NCBI GenBank assembly: GCA_024734495.1
Contig: JALMQS010000030.1
Span: 10,704,378-10,768,377, forward strand
DNA length: 64,000 nucleotides
Source of the DNA: Forficula auricularia
Lineage: Eukaryota; Arthropoda; Insecta; Dermaptera; Forficulidae
Direction of reading: 5' to 3'
Within the stretch, counting starts at the first letter, position 1, and each line of letters opens with the position of its first letter. Made by a program: the position numbers and the translations under genes. Shown here piece after piece: positions 34,260-44,754 of this stretch. The notes under the pieces are model-generated. The model had not been told where the DNA came from. It saw only the letters and a list, made by a program, of their open reading frames with translations, and made no database searches.

Positions 34260-34305
34260 AAAAGACTGATGATGAAGGTCTAAACCTTCGAAACTATATT
34301 ACCTA
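34260..34305 (+). ncRNA. Hammerhead ribozyme, family A, altered cleavage site
   Basis: CTGATGA (34266-34272), extra T, five-pair stem II GAAGG/CCTTC, GAAAC (34290-34294), TATA, then TTA in place of GTC. The A15.1-U16.1 pair and a UH site (UUA) remain, but the second stem III pair is lost. Inverted partner of 33.6 kb. Confidence 0.6.
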
Positions 34306-34601
34306 TTACTTATATATATATTTATTATATAAATAAATAAAAATCTTTAAAAAAAAAAAAACAATCTTCGAACGTTTTTTAAAATACTAAACGTTTCCAA
34401 AGAATTTCTCCCTAATCAATTGAATTTTAATTTAGGAATATAAAAAAAAATTCTGATTGAGTGGATTTTGATGAGACAGTCAAAAATTCAAAAAATAAAG
34501 AAAACTAAATTCTGCTGAGAGCGAAATAATGGTATAATATTATTACTGCCACTCAGAGGGGAATGTCACATATCACATTGGATTTCCTTTCATGGACCTT
34601 T

Positions 34602-34649
34602 CAAAACCCTGAAGAAGGAGCCAATAATCCTCTGAAACGTCGGTTTTTT
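34602..34649 (+). ncRNA. Hammerhead ribozyme, family B, intact core and stem I
   Basis: CAAAACC upstream pairs with GGTTTTTT downstream (six contiguous pairs). CTGAAGA at 34609-34615, extra A, four-pair stem II GGAG/CUCU, GAAACGUC at 34634-34641. Stem III is ACGU with no loop, so efficient folding may need two molecules, as for other short-stem-III hammerheads. Cleavage is predicted after GUC. Confidence 0.85.
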
Positions 34650-34834
34650 AATAAAAAAGATAGTTTTATTAATTTTGGACTGTCTCATCAAACACTCAAT
34701 TCACTTATCAGCCCGTCTCCAAATACTACTTTAATCTTATAAAAAAGTTGCTCTATGAAATGAATTCCACTGATAAAGGGAGAAATTATCCCAAAACGTT
34801 ATTGTTTTTATAAAATATTTAGGTATGTTAGGGG

Positions 34835-35118
34835 ATTGGTTGCGTGGTGCGTGTCTGCGCTGCCCACCTAGTTGGTGGGGGCCTAACAATGATTTGACTG
34901 GCTGGGCGCCACCCGCCTAGTTGGCGGGTGAGGAGCCCCTTGTTGTTGGATGGCTCCTCGTTCGATCGATGGCTCCTCCTTCGATGATCAGTCGAGATCG
35001 AATTGCCTTAATACATGACTGAAATATTATCAGTCATGCAAAGTGTCGCAACGATCTGACTGAGTCATCTATCGCCCGTGTCGAAAAGCTCGTAGCCAAA
35101 GCAACAGCGGGCCGCTAC
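34835..35118. other. GC-rich structured block with paired hairpins
   Basis: CCCACC-TAGTT-GGTGGG (34864-34880) and CACCCGCC-TAGTT-GGCGGGTG (34909-34929) are two hairpins with different stems but the same loop. A third, ATGACTGA-AATATTA-TCAGTCAT, is at 35016-35038. GGCTCCTCGTTCGATCGA and GGCTCCTCCTTCGATGA form a direct pair. The block ends GGGCCGCTACAGGTAT, similar to GTGCCGCTACAGGTTT at 26.23 kb. No ORF or class recognised. Confidence 0.5.
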
Positions 35119-35119
35119 A

Positions 35120-36145
35120 GGTATATTTATTTATATATAATCTCAATTAATAATTTTTTTCAATATATATTTATTATATGTAGGTATAGTAAATTTATTT
35201 GCATCAAGCAGAAGACAATTTGATTGATTTCTCCTTATGAAAATAACCACTATGTTTGTAGACAAAAATTCGAAAAATGAAATACTAATACGAAAAATTA
35301 CATACAAAAAATGAATATTTTTATAATCCACCCATTTTGCCAGTTAATAAATAACAATTCAAAATATTTATTTTTAAAATTATAGTAAGTAAAAATTCCT
35401 GTTATGGGTTCTCTTAAAATATGAATAAAAAAATTTTTAAAAAGGAATTACAATCAAATGCAGATTTTTTATACCTATATATGTAAAGTTATTTCTATTC
35501 AAAATCCCCCTCTTAATAGGACCCTAAGGGAATGGAAAAATATTTCAATCTTTGGGGAGGAGTGTAAAAAGAAGCGCCTGTGTCTGAAGGGTGCCAAACT
35601 ATAATAATAAAAAGGGGAGAGAATTTTAAAATTTATTATTGTTATAACACTTCTAGAATAAATAATATATTCTTCTATTTATTTATTAATTCAAAAAAAC
35701 TCAAGCAAATGGTTTTCCTTTCAAAGTGAATTGTCGTCCTTGGTTTGAAGTCTTGAAGAAAGAGGGAGAATCCATCAGCTAAAATACTCGAATAAGTAAA
35801 TAAATACTCAGCTCAGTTGAGTCAATTCATCATTCATGTGCCCAATGGATGAAAGAGCCTTCGGGATTCGTTCTGTTCAATTGGATTGCTGGGTCAGAGG
35901 GTGCGGGGGTGGAAAACATTCAAGGGAGCATTCACCAGTGCCCGGAGGACAAGAGAAATCCAACAATACCACTTGTACGAGAGGGATAATATTTAAGTAA
36001 TCGAAATTACTAACGTTTATACATGAAATAGAGAAAAACATCGGTCATATCAGGGCTTCTCGAACCAGTCATACTGGAAAAATTTATTTGGCCGTACTAA
36101 GATTCTTGTATTTTTAAAATTTTATAAATGTTTTTCGCTCTTAAA
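35120..36145. other. AT-rich region with one GC-richer island
   Basis: The family A tail word AATTTATTTGCATCAAGCAG is at about 35190. A GC-richer island at 35840-35990 has no identified repeat or ORF; it could be single-copy DNA. Confidence 0.35.
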
Positions 36146-37435
36146 GGGGCCGTCCATAAATTACGTCACACACTAAGAGGGGAGGGGGCATCTCAGATTT
36201 GTGACAAAATGTGACAAGGAAGTTCGGGGATCTTAAAAATTGTGATGTCACAAAAATTAAATTTTTTTTTTTTAAATTTTAGGATATATTTTTAAAATTT
36301 ATTTATAACGAAATAATAATAGTAGGTAATAGTGAATAATGTGTTAAATCATATTAATAAAAATAAAATTAAACTTAAAATATATAAATCGCTTTAGTTC
36401 ATAAAAAAAATGTCTAGAATTATTAAATTACTAGCTTCAAGGCCCGCCTTCGCCTTCCCTATATAATATATATTTGGTTTTAATCTTTAAAATATATTTT
36501 TAAAGAAATTCCAAAAGCTAATTAATTCCTTTCAGTTAGTTTAGTTAGTATAGTTTCAATAATCCTTTATAATTAACTTTGAAATAAATAAATAATATTG
36601 AAATGAATGAATGAGCTCGAATACAAAAGCCAAAAGGCTTAGTTCTTTTGAAATGGCTGAGGGTCTTAAATACAATAGAAAAAGGATGAGGTGAGATTCC
36701 TAAGTGTATTTTTAAGAAAAATTATTTTTAAATAACATATTTTATTTTAAATTAAATATTTTTCATTATATATATATATAATCAAAGGCTTGGCTGAAAC
36801 TTTTTTTATTTTTTCTACCCTATTAAAGACGGTTTTCATAATTTTTTAAAAAAATTTCACCCAACCCAAAAGAAGTAAGGAATTTTTGAAAAAAAATAGC
36901 TTTTTTTTAAATAACCATAACTTTTTCAAAAATTTAGATATCATGACGTTTTTATTTTTAAATTTTTGTTTTTTAAATTTACTTTAAAAAAAAAGAAAGT
37001 TTTTTTAAATGTTTGTTGCAGTATTAAATTCTTCTTCAACGATAATGTAGTTAGAACTATTGAGAATGAATGACACTCAAAAATCTTACAAACAGGGCCG
37101 CCAACACTTGTTTCTTTTTCCTAGTTTAGTTCTTTTATTGTTTGGCAAGCTATGTTGGCTAACCTGAATTTTTTTGTTTTCTGAATTTTCCAATTTTCCG
37201 GGAAACTTTTCCAATTTTTTTTCACGTATTAACCTGAATTGGACTATTACGAACATTTAAAAAAAATTAGCCGAATCGGTCCAGGCATTTGAGAGATCTG
37301 CGCTTCATTTTTATTATATAGATAGGGTATAAAAGGGTAGTGTGACGTCACAATATAGTGGGAGCTCAATGAAAATGTGACACAGGGGGGTCTAAAAATC
37401 TTGAAATTCGTGAAACGTAATTTATGGACGGCCCC
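36146..37435. mobile_element. TIR element with GGGGCCGTCCATAAATTACG ends, split by a Helitron
   Basis: Left GGGGCCGTCCATAAATTACG, right CGTAATTTATGGACGGCCCC. Arms are similar for about 95 bp (GTGACAAAATGTGACA against its mirror, TGTGACGTCACA near the inner end). This terminus is a widespread animal MITE type. The interior is a 892-bp Helitron, so without it the element is a ~400-bp foldback. Confidence 0.8.
36431..37322 (-). mobile_element. Non-autonomous Helitron
   Basis: Minus strand 5' end TCTATATAATAAAAATGAAG preceded by A (37323); 3' end AAGGC-GAAGGCGG-GCCTT hairpin, then GAAGCTAG followed by T. Insertion between A and T, TC start, subterminal hairpin and CTAG end are diagnostic. The 5' text CTCTCAAATGCCTGGACCGA then TTCGGCTAATTTTT is typical of arthropod Helitrons. 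No Rep/helicase. Confidence 0.85.
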
Positions 37436-37674
37436 AAATATGAGAGAAACAGTTTTAAAGCAATCTAGCTTAACTCTTCCGTTTCAAAATCCACTGAAAT
37501 ATAATAATCTATCTATTACTTGTATTAATTGGATAGCGGCGACGTGATTTTTTTAATTTTAAAATCCACTAAGACGTCATGACAAATAAAATTTTTCTCT
37601 CCTCTTAATGGCCTCGGAATGAATTCCATTGTAGCCAGTCTACCATGAGTTTATAAACAATCAAATAGTATCAC

Positions 37675-37775
37675 AGACAATGAAAATAATAAATAAATAA
37701 AACAATAAATAAATAAATAAATAATAAATAAATAAAAAATAAATAATAAATAAATAAATAATAAAATATTCACAG
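37675..37775. repeat. (AAAT)n-rich low-complexity tract
   Basis: Repeated AAATAAATAAAT text. Confidence 0.8.
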
Positions 37776-38364
37776 CCAAAATATAAATTAAGTATAATAA
37801 CTGTAGTTGTCAATTGTACTATAGCTTGATCTTATTTGCTAGGATAAATCTAATCAATGATTTGTATATTTCCGATTAGGAAATTTAAATTATATTTTAT
37901 TTTTTATTGTAGAAGAAGTAGAACTACATCCTTTTCAAAATCGCTATTCTATTTCAGAAAATCTCACTTGCAGTTCAAAATTCTCATTTGAAAATTAGAA
38001 AATCTTAATTTGTATTTCAGAAATTTCGAATTGACCCTAGCACAGCCCAAACCATCACTGGGCCTAGAAAGATGAAATTTAGGGTGTATATTATTTTTAA
38101 ACGATTTAACATTGAACTAAGAAATAATTTTTTTGAAATTCGAAGACTAAAGGGAGGAAAAAGGGGCCCAAAATATGTTTTCGGGGTTTTTTCAAGATCT
38201 CTCTCTTAAATCCAAAAAATATATAGATATTCTTTCAGCTTAGAAAAGTGAAACATTAAAATACAAAAAGGGAGTATCTATAATCTAGTTTATAGTATAG
38301 TAGTTTCGTGAATGCCAAAACCTAAAAAATTGGTTTTATGTTTATTTCTTTATTTTTGTTTCAG

Positions 38365-38410
38365 GTAACTATCAACGTTGTTTTCTCTTCTGACTACTTA
38401 ACAATATGTC
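38365..38410 (+). CDS. Candidate 46-bp exon
   Basis: A strong acceptor (long T tract ending TTTTTGTTTCAG) and a GTGAGT donor bound an open frame reading VTINVVFSSDYLTIC. No product recognised. Short size and plus strand (opposite to the other exon candidates) keep confidence low. Confidence 0.3.
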
Positions 38411-38633
38411 GTGAGTAGTTTTTTAGCTTATTTTTTATTTATTTATTTTAATTTTTCCTTATTAACTAAACTTCTCTTAAAAGTATGAATAAACAATTAA
38501 ATGAATTTTTATAATAAATTATTCATAAGAATTTTGCTGGCTTGGTGTGTACTGGATATATTGATTTTTTATTGTTAAAGGATAAATAAATTGAATTGCT
38601 TCTTTCCAGTAATTTATTTTATTATTCAAATGG

Positions 38634-38683
38634 TTAATCCAAATATTTCGAGAGCGCTCTCGGCATCTCTTCCTCAGTGGAAA
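38634..38683 (-). ncRNA. Hammerhead ribozyme, family N, intact core
   Basis: Minus strand UUUCCA, CUGAGGA (38671-38677), extra A, a stem II closed by GAGA/UCUC with a longer structured loop, GAAA, UAUUU, GGAUU. Stem I pairs UCCA with UGGA. Position 7 is G, the permitted variable base. Cleavage is predicted after the UU before UGGAUU. Confidence 0.75.
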
Positions 38684-39139
38684 CTGTGAGACCACACAAT
38701 AGGCAAGTCAGTGAGTTATTATTAATTACAGATGTCAAAGGTACTCACCCACTCCCCATTCATAATTTTGATTTTGAAAATTTTAATATAATTGACTATG
38801 AAAAAAATAAAACAAAACGTTTTTTCAAGGAATCGTGTTTCATCCAACAAAGCCTGAAAAACACAGTAAATTACAAGGTAGACACGGGCTTTTTAATGAG
38901 GGAATACATAATTTTAATAGAAATGACAAAAAAATAAACATTTATGCTTTTTTTATTAATTAATTCCGCGTGCCAAAAAACGTAGACAATATTGTGGTCG
39001 TTGACCTTCCCTTGACTGGTCATTAACATTAATTAGTTCATGTTAAATTTAAACCAGCTCGAGTACTGATTAATTTTTGATTTTTTAAATTTCATTCGGA
39101 CTTCATTATAAAGAGATGTAAATAATTGTATATACTCGC

Positions 39140-39215
39140 ATGTTATCTCATTTTGAATTTGTATGTGTATATATATATATATGTATATGTATGTGTGTGT
39201 TGTGTAATCAAGCTT
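39140..39215. repeat. TATG/TG microsatellite
   Basis: Alternating TGTGTATATATATATATG-type text in the palindrome spacer. Confidence 0.7.
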
Positions 39216-39332
39216 TTATCAATGTTCTGTACAAACTGATGGGGTCGGCACATTGGTGGGGAGTGGGTGAGTACCTTTTGACATCTGTAATTAATAATAA
39301 CTCACTGACTTGCCTATTGTGTGGTCCCACAG

Positions 39333-39382
39333 TTTCCACTGAGGAAGAGATGCCGAGAGCGCTCTCGAAATATTTGGATTAA
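39333..39382 (+). ncRNA. Hammerhead ribozyme, family N, intact core
   Basis: Mirror of 38634-38683: CTGAGGA at 39339-39345, GAAA at 39367-39370, same stems. The two arms are almost identical across the ribozyme. Confidence 0.75.
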
Positions 39383-39440
39383 CCATTTGAATAATAAAAT
39401 AAATTACTGGAAAGAAGCAATTCAATTTATTTATCCTTAA

Positions 39441-39441
39441 C

Positions 39442-39477
<36 letters not shown>
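39441..39477. repeat. (TAA)n microsatellite
   Basis: About twelve AAT/TAA units between the ribozyme palindrome and the LINE N-terminal ORF. R4/Dong-clade elements are known to insert in TAA repeats. Confidence 0.9.
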
Positions 39478-39478
<1 letters not shown>

Positions 39479-39481
39479 CCT

Positions 39482-40800
39482 CAGGAACTCATTCTGATGA
39501 GTACGTGGATGGCGACCACGGGGTATCCGAGCTAAGTCTGACATTGCTTCCACTTACTTGTGTCAGGCTTCTCTCTTTTCTCTTTCCTATCTGGCCTCTC
39601 TTGGCCAACTCTTGTTTTTTTCCGACCCCGACGCTATTAGGTTTTCGAGGGCAAGGGGTTCATTTCTTTTTTCATCTTTCTTCTCTTCGCCCTGCAGGGA
39701 GTATGGTTGACGGAGGTTGCTAGATCCTCTAACGGACGCCTCCCCCGGTGACGGATATGGGAATGCCTCCCAGATATGGGTGGTACCGGGGAAATGAAAT
39801 ACCCGGAGCGGCCCAAAATTAGCAAAGGACACGACGGTTCTCCATGTTAGGAGCGGTACTCCGACAGCGTCTGTCTCCATGTGAGGAGCGGCTGAATAAA
39901 TGCTGGCAGTAGCTCTAAAATGCAAAGCCCAAAATGAAACGATTATTGGAAAATAGTATCGCGGGCGATCGGTCCTCGCAAGACCGCGCAGAAGGTTCTG
40001 ACATTGGGCCAACTGTGTCAAATGAGATACCTGTGTCAGTGGATGGTGGTGGACCTAGTACAGAACAACAGTCTAGGAGCGGCGCTGCACCACTTATGGC
40101 TACCGCAGAAGTAGGAGCATCAGCTTCAAGTACTTTGAGTCGGAGTAGCTTGAGGACTCCATCTACAGGGTCTTCCGCTGCTTCAAGACCAACTAGCCAG
40201 CGCACGAAATGGACCATAGAGATGAATACCTCTGTGATGCGTGCGTACTATACTAGTACAAGGGTAGGAACGGAATGTGAGGGATTCAGAGCGAGGATGC
40301 ATGCGGAGTGGAGGAGAATGTATCCAGACAGTACGTTAACCGAACAAAGAGTATGCAGCCAGTTAAATTCCATCCAAAGAAGAAATGTGTTTTCAACTGA
40401 CCAAATTGATCAGATTAAGCGGCAGGTGGCTGGGGAACTTCAAACCAGTTTTGCGCCTCAGATTCATCCTCATGGCGAACAACAACCTGAGGATGAAGTA
40501 ACACAAAGCGAAGGACATGCAGCTGAAAATCAACTGGTAACACCAGCTGATGAAGAACAACTTAATGGTGAACTGCAATGCGAAGACGAACAACTAAAAG
40601 GTGAATTGCAACACAATTATCATAAATACCATATGATGTACGATGGTGTCGCGTTGAAGGAACGACCTCGCATTTCGAAAGTCTCCGGCAATAAGAATTT
40701 TTATACTACATGTAAAATCATGAATTCACTGGTGGAGGATTCGGTCTCTCGGTCGTCTTCTGTATTGTATCAAAGCTTTGATTAAAATCTTGAAAATACA
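39482..40800 (+). pseudogene. Non-LTR retrotransposon 5' region with N-terminal ORF, truncated
   Basis: GC-richer than its surroundings. The ORF 39934-40785 (283 codons) has a Ser/Thr-rich N-terminus and then a conserved-looking block: TKWTIEMNTSVMRAYY, ..FRARMHAEWRRMYPDS, TEQRVCSQLNSIQRRN, IDQIKRQV. This is like the N-terminal domain seen in non-LTR retroelement proteins of insects and cnidarians. It then has EEQLNGELQ-type acidic repeats and RPRISKV. It stops before any reverse transcriptase. About 450 bp upstream would be the 5' UTR. Position after (TAA)n suggests an R4/Dong-like clade; this is inference. Confidence 0.6.
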
Positions 40801-40861
40801 AAATACATAATTTAGTTGTAAATGCCTAGTACAGTCACAACACTCCCACTGAGGTCTCTAC

Positions 40862-41172
40862 CTTAGACCATGAAATATAGACACGCCCTGGTGTCGATTT
40901 GGTGAGGCCAACATCTTCTATAGAACTTGACGTCATCTGTAGGTAGGAACACCCAGAAATAGCATGGCCACTATAGGAATTATTATACATTGAGATAAAT
41001 TTATCGTAGTTTAGATTATTTATTTTGGATTCCAATAATCGCAAATTAATATTAAATTAATATAACCAAAATATTTATGCGAGATCGTGACGTCATCTGT
41101 AGGCGATGTTGGCCTCACTTCACTCTGTGTGGAGAGTAGTAGAGGGCGTGTCTATATATTTCATGGTCTAAG
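40862..41172. mobile_element. MITE family J, copy 1, perfect 8-bp target duplication
   Basis: Ends CTTAGACCATGAAATATAG and inverted TTTCATGGTCTAAG with GACACGCCCT / AGGGCGTGTC just inside. Flanks GTCTCTAC at 40854-40861 and 41173-41180. 311 bp. The 8-bp duplication suggests hAT-like mobilisation although the ends are not CAGGG. Confidence 0.85.
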
Positions 41173-41300
41173 GTCTCTACTATAGATAAGCGTTAACTTA
41201 GAAACATTATTGAAAGTTAAGTTTACAAATGTTAAGATTACAAATAAATACAAACAACTTGTAATTTAATTATCCCTTTCAGGTATGTTTCCTTACTATA
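41173..41300 (+). repeat. Flank also carried inside MITE J copy 2
   Basis: CTATAGATAAGCGTTAACTT to CCCTTTCAGGTATGTTT is repeated at 50352-50478 inside the composite copy 2. It lies outside copy 1's target duplication. Confidence 0.8.
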
Positions 41301-41835
41301 ATAATTATCTTTATAGTATTGTTTGTAATATAAATATGTATATATTTTAATATCCCTTACAGGCATAGCAAAATCTGTTATCAAAAAGAATTTTAAATAG
41401 TATATCAAATAAGGAACTAATTTTTAATTTTTGAAATTGTTTGTTATAGTTCTTGTGTGATTTAACGAGTTTAATTGAAATATAAGGAAAAATTATCTTT
41501 AAAAACTCATAACATTCAACCTAACAGAATTAAATTTATAAATTATTTCCACGTAATCAAAGGCTAGTCACAATAATTGTTAGGAAAAAATTTAATTGAA
41601 AAAATTTTGTTTTGCAAAAGTTCCAACACTCAAACTTTTGTAATTATTTCTCGAAAATAACTTCAAAATTACTTAGGTAAAGTAAAATAAAAGCAAATCT
41701 CATTGAAAATGTTTAATTTAGAACAGGGGTTGATTTTGACTGGAATGGTACCGAATGACGTTGTGGGTCTTTTTTAATCAATCAAGATATATCTACTTTT
41801 ATTCAACGAGCAAAAATTGTATATTTGTATATATA
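41301..41835. other. AT-rich region, nothing recognised
   Basis: No gene, no clear element ends. Confidence 0.35.
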
Positions 41836-41839
41836 TTTA

Positions 41840-42592
41840 TTTATTTATTTATTTATTTGTATCTTGGTTCTATTTTGAAAACGGCTTTACCGATTTTGAT
41901 GAAATTCACGGGTTAAGGGGTTTTCGGGGTGACAATTCGATCTGTCACGGTCTGATCTTCGACAAAATTGTTTTTGATGGGTTTTTTCGTAATCAAATTA
42001 ATTATTCTCAGCTAGACAAATCCCAATCTTAGGGTTTTAAAAAAGGTTTCCTTTTTCCTTTTGTGCTCAGGCAGACAATGGGTTGGGTAAATCCTTTATT
42101 CTCAAAGACCTTGAAGAAGTATTGTGATTGTGGATTTTAACATATTTTGTTGTCCCTAAACGTTAGAAATATTAATAAACGTTTTATAATGAACTTTATT
42201 TATTTAATAGAATAAAAAATAATCAAGAGCAGGTCTCAATTTTCTGAAAAAACAACACATTTTGATAGGTTTTATTTATTAACAATTGGATGAATAAAAA
42301 TGAATCATATGGTTGAATCAAAACAGGTGCAGGAGGTGGGGTGCAGTGGTGGGTGATTCGGGGGTAGGGCGAGGTTTCGGGGGTGGGGTCGAGCGGGGTG
42401 GAGGTGGGGGAGGGGGGTACAGTGGGCGAATATTATATATTTTTGTATTTTTTTAATTTGAAAGCGGCTTTCAAATAAAAATCGACCTTTTTATCAGAAT
42501 TTTAAATTAATTTAAAAATAATATTAAAATAAAGCTTTTAACTGAACGAAGAAGTTACCGAGCATCGCTCGGTGCCTCCAGGTACTGTTACT
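41840..42592 (+). mobile_element. Helentron-like non-autonomous element
   Basis: Begins near a TTTA microsatellite with TTTTGAAAACGGCTTTACCG and ATTTTGATGAAATTCACGGG, contains TCGATCTGTCACGGTCTGAT, AAACGTTAGAAATATTAATA, and ends with the hairpin CCGAGCATCGCTCGG, CCTCCAGGTACT. A GGGGTGGAGGTGGGGG-type tract (42330-42420) is unique to this copy. Confidence 0.55.
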
Positions 42593-42664
42593 TATGTTAG
42601 AAGCGCCTAAAGAATATGAATTAACGCTAAATTTTAACTTTCACGTTAATCTAACGTTAACATA

Positions 42665-42918
42665 TTTATATATATTAATCGGTTTCTCGAAAACGGCTAT
42701 AACGATTTCGCTAAAAATTGGTGTACTTATCAAGTGTCATGAGTTATTAGTCGTGTATAGATTTTGATCCGATTCAAATAAAGGAAGGGATGTAAATTAG
42801 GAGTGTCGTAAAATAAATATTTTAATCATTCTGTAAGTCACAGAGCTTTGAAATTTGAAACTTAAGCTATTTAGAGACAAAAAGTTACCCAGCATCGCTC
42901 GTGGCTCCAGGCACTTAT
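42665..42918 (+). mobile_element. Second Helentron-like element
   Basis: Starts ATATTAATCGGTTTCTCG, AAAACGGCTATAACGATTTC and ends GTTACCCAGCATCGCTCGTG, GCTCCAGGCACT. Shares TCATGAGTTATTAGTCGTG with 26.26 kb. Confidence 0.5.
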
Positions 42919-42932
42919 AAATAAGAAATTAA

Positions 42933-43106
42933 TCTTCTTATATATAAAAATTAAGGTGTGTGTGTGTCTGTTCGTCTTTTATGAGTTCCCGCATCGTTTA
43001 TCCGATTGAGTTGAAACTTTGTACAGTTGTTGTAAAGTTTCTGATGGGCAGTGGCGGGGGGGGGGGGACTAGCAAGAGGACCGCAGAAGGCGGGCGTCGC
43101 AGCTAG
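42933..43106 (+). mobile_element. Short non-autonomous Helitron (174 bp)
   Basis: 5' end TCTTCTTATATATAAAAATT preceded by A; GTGTGTGTCTGTTCGTC and TCCGATTGAGTTGAAACTTT are typical Helitron 5' text. 3' end GGCGGGCGTCGCAGCTAG followed by T. TC start, CTAG end and A/T target all fit. A poly-G run lies inside. Confidence 0.75.
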
Positions 43107-43109
43107 TTC

Positions 43110-44240
43110 TAATCAATTTAATCACAAAAATAATACCTTTATCAGATACAAAGTTGATAAATGGGATTAACGATTTTTTTTTAATATTAATGTCTAAATC
43201 ACGTCAAATTTTATTCTGACTAATAATGTCATATTTTGTTATTAAATCTGAAATTATCTATAAATTTTGAATAGATAAAAAAAAAACTTTTCCAGGGTTG
43301 TAATTAACCGGGTGTAACACCTAAATATATACCTATAAGTATAAAAACCGGTTTTGATTTTTTTCTTAAAGAATGTTGCCGATCGAATGATCTTGTCTAC
43401 AACTAATTAACTACGAATTAAAAACCGAAACGAGATTCGCCGCGGAAGATTAATTTACCCCTTTCTCAAAAAACGTCATTTCCCCTCCCGCGCCCCCCTA
43501 CCCCTACTCTCTTTTCACATTTTTCTTTCTCTTAATCGCTCAACTTCACTGTTAGGGTCAAATTAATAAGCATCGCTAGTTAAGAAAATGAAATTATGTA
43601 ATTAATCAATTCGGTTAATTTAATAACACGGTTAGTTTAAAAGTGAAAGAGAGTTTAAAAAAAGGGCTTTAAAAAGTGCAACAAAATGTGTATATAGAGA
43701 AAGGATAGATTTTTTTTAAGAGACTTTCGAATATAGGATAGAGAGAAAGAGAGAGAGAAAGTATTTAATAAAAGCATCAACCTCAACACATCAAAAGAAC
43801 TCGCTGGGGGAAAAAAAAAAAAAAGAAAAAGTTGCAAGTTTGAAAGTGAAAAGTTAAACAAGTTTTTTGTTTTTCAAAAATTACATTTTTTTTTTTTTTT
43901 TTAATATATTTCCTAAAAAGTTGATTTATTTATTTATTTATTAAAATCAATATTTCTTATACTAGATATTGAATGTAACCCAAAATAGAAATATTGTGGG
44001 TTCATTAATCCAAATAATTTTTATAATTAAGGGGAGGGGGGTTGTGGAGTTTCCCAGAAATGAAAGATTTAAAAATATATTTCGGGTTGTTAACCCATCT
44101 TCAAGAGTACATATAGACCGATCAATAAATAAAATAAATAAATAAAAAAAATAAAAAAATCAACAGAAACCTCCCAAACATATCATTCGACTCAAACTCA
44201 CTAGAAGTCTAATTGTGAGGAGTTTGCTTTTAGCATCACT
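43110..44240. other. AT-rich region, no gene
   Basis: Includes GAGAGAGAAAGAGAG text (43739-43760), a TTTA tract (43925-43942) and the weak ribozyme relic at 44.07 kb. Confidence 0.35.
44066..44115 (-). ncRNA. Hammerhead ribozyme with mutated C3, family C
   Basis: Minus strand UUGAAGA where CUGAAGA is expected, then U, a five-pair stem II GGGUU/AACCC, GAAA and UAUAUUU. Everything but the essential C3 is conserved. C3 pairs with G8 in the active site, so this copy should be inactive. Confidence 0.6.
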
Positions 44241-44244
44241 CTAT

Positions 44245-44700
44245 TCAGCCCTGTATTTTTTGAATAATTAGTATTACAAATGGGGATAAAAAAGGTTTCG
44301 ACAATGCAATGCGACTGTAATATTGAGGTACTTTGAAATTAATATATTGGAGAATTTCACAACAATCAATCAGACCATTCAACAGTTTGCGAAGGAATAT
44401 CAAGTCATTTTGTAGTCTACGGGATGACAAACTTTGGATATTTAGTTCGGTTCTTAAGAGTCTAGAAGAGGGATAGTTATATGGGGTAAGAGAGTTATTA
44501 GTTGATGAGAATTTATATGATATAATTTTTAAAAATTTATTTTGCACTCTTTCAATTTGGTCAATTTGATGTTGGACATGCGGTGGCCAAATTAAACTGC
44601 AGTATTCCAGCTTGCTTCTTACTAGGGAGTTAAATAGTATTTTTAGGCAGTTGGAATTTTTGAAATTTTTTGTATTTCTATATATAATTTTAGATCTTGA
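44245..44700 (-). pseudogene. LINE reverse transcriptase C-terminal fragment (Jockey/CR1-like)
   Basis: Minus-strand frame: ILFNSLVRSKLEYCSLIW, PPHVQHQIDQIERVQNKFLK, then SSRRLQNDLIFLRKLLNG and LQYINFKVPQYYSRI. SLVRSKLEYCS..W..IERVQNKFL and RRL.NDL.FL.KLLNG are the classic post-RT region of Jockey/CR1-type elements. It has no RNase H. Truncated at both ends, with no reverse transcriptase catalytic block. Confidence 0.85.
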
Positions 44701-44754
44701 AGAAGGGAAAGTTTCACTTTTTCGATTTTTTCCTTTATTATTTATTACAGTTTA

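Larger units (their letters stand above)
38573..39441. mobile_element. Palindromic element with two outward hammerhead ribozymes (family N)
   Basis: Arms of about 190 bp (38573-38765 and 39250-39441) are nearly identical: AAATTGAATTGCTTCTTTCC, TAATTTATTTTATTATTCAA, TCACTGACTTGCC and GGGTGAGTACC words. A 480-bp unrelated AT-rich spacer separates the arms. Each arm holds one ribozyme. The right arm abuts a (TAA)n tract and a LINE. No ORF of note in the spacer. Confidence 0.85.

Noticed and set aside
39493..39545. CTGATGA at 39498 followed by GTACGTGGATGGCGACCACG, resembling a hammerhead start
   Set aside because: No GAAA strand at the expected distance (GAGC instead); the ACTCAT..ATGAGT pairing at this place is a simple hairpin in the LINE 5' region.
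39587..40217. Minus-strand ORFs of 100 and 144 codons opposite the LINE ORF
   Set aside because: They are antisense shadows of the 39934-40785 reading frame and its GC-rich leader.
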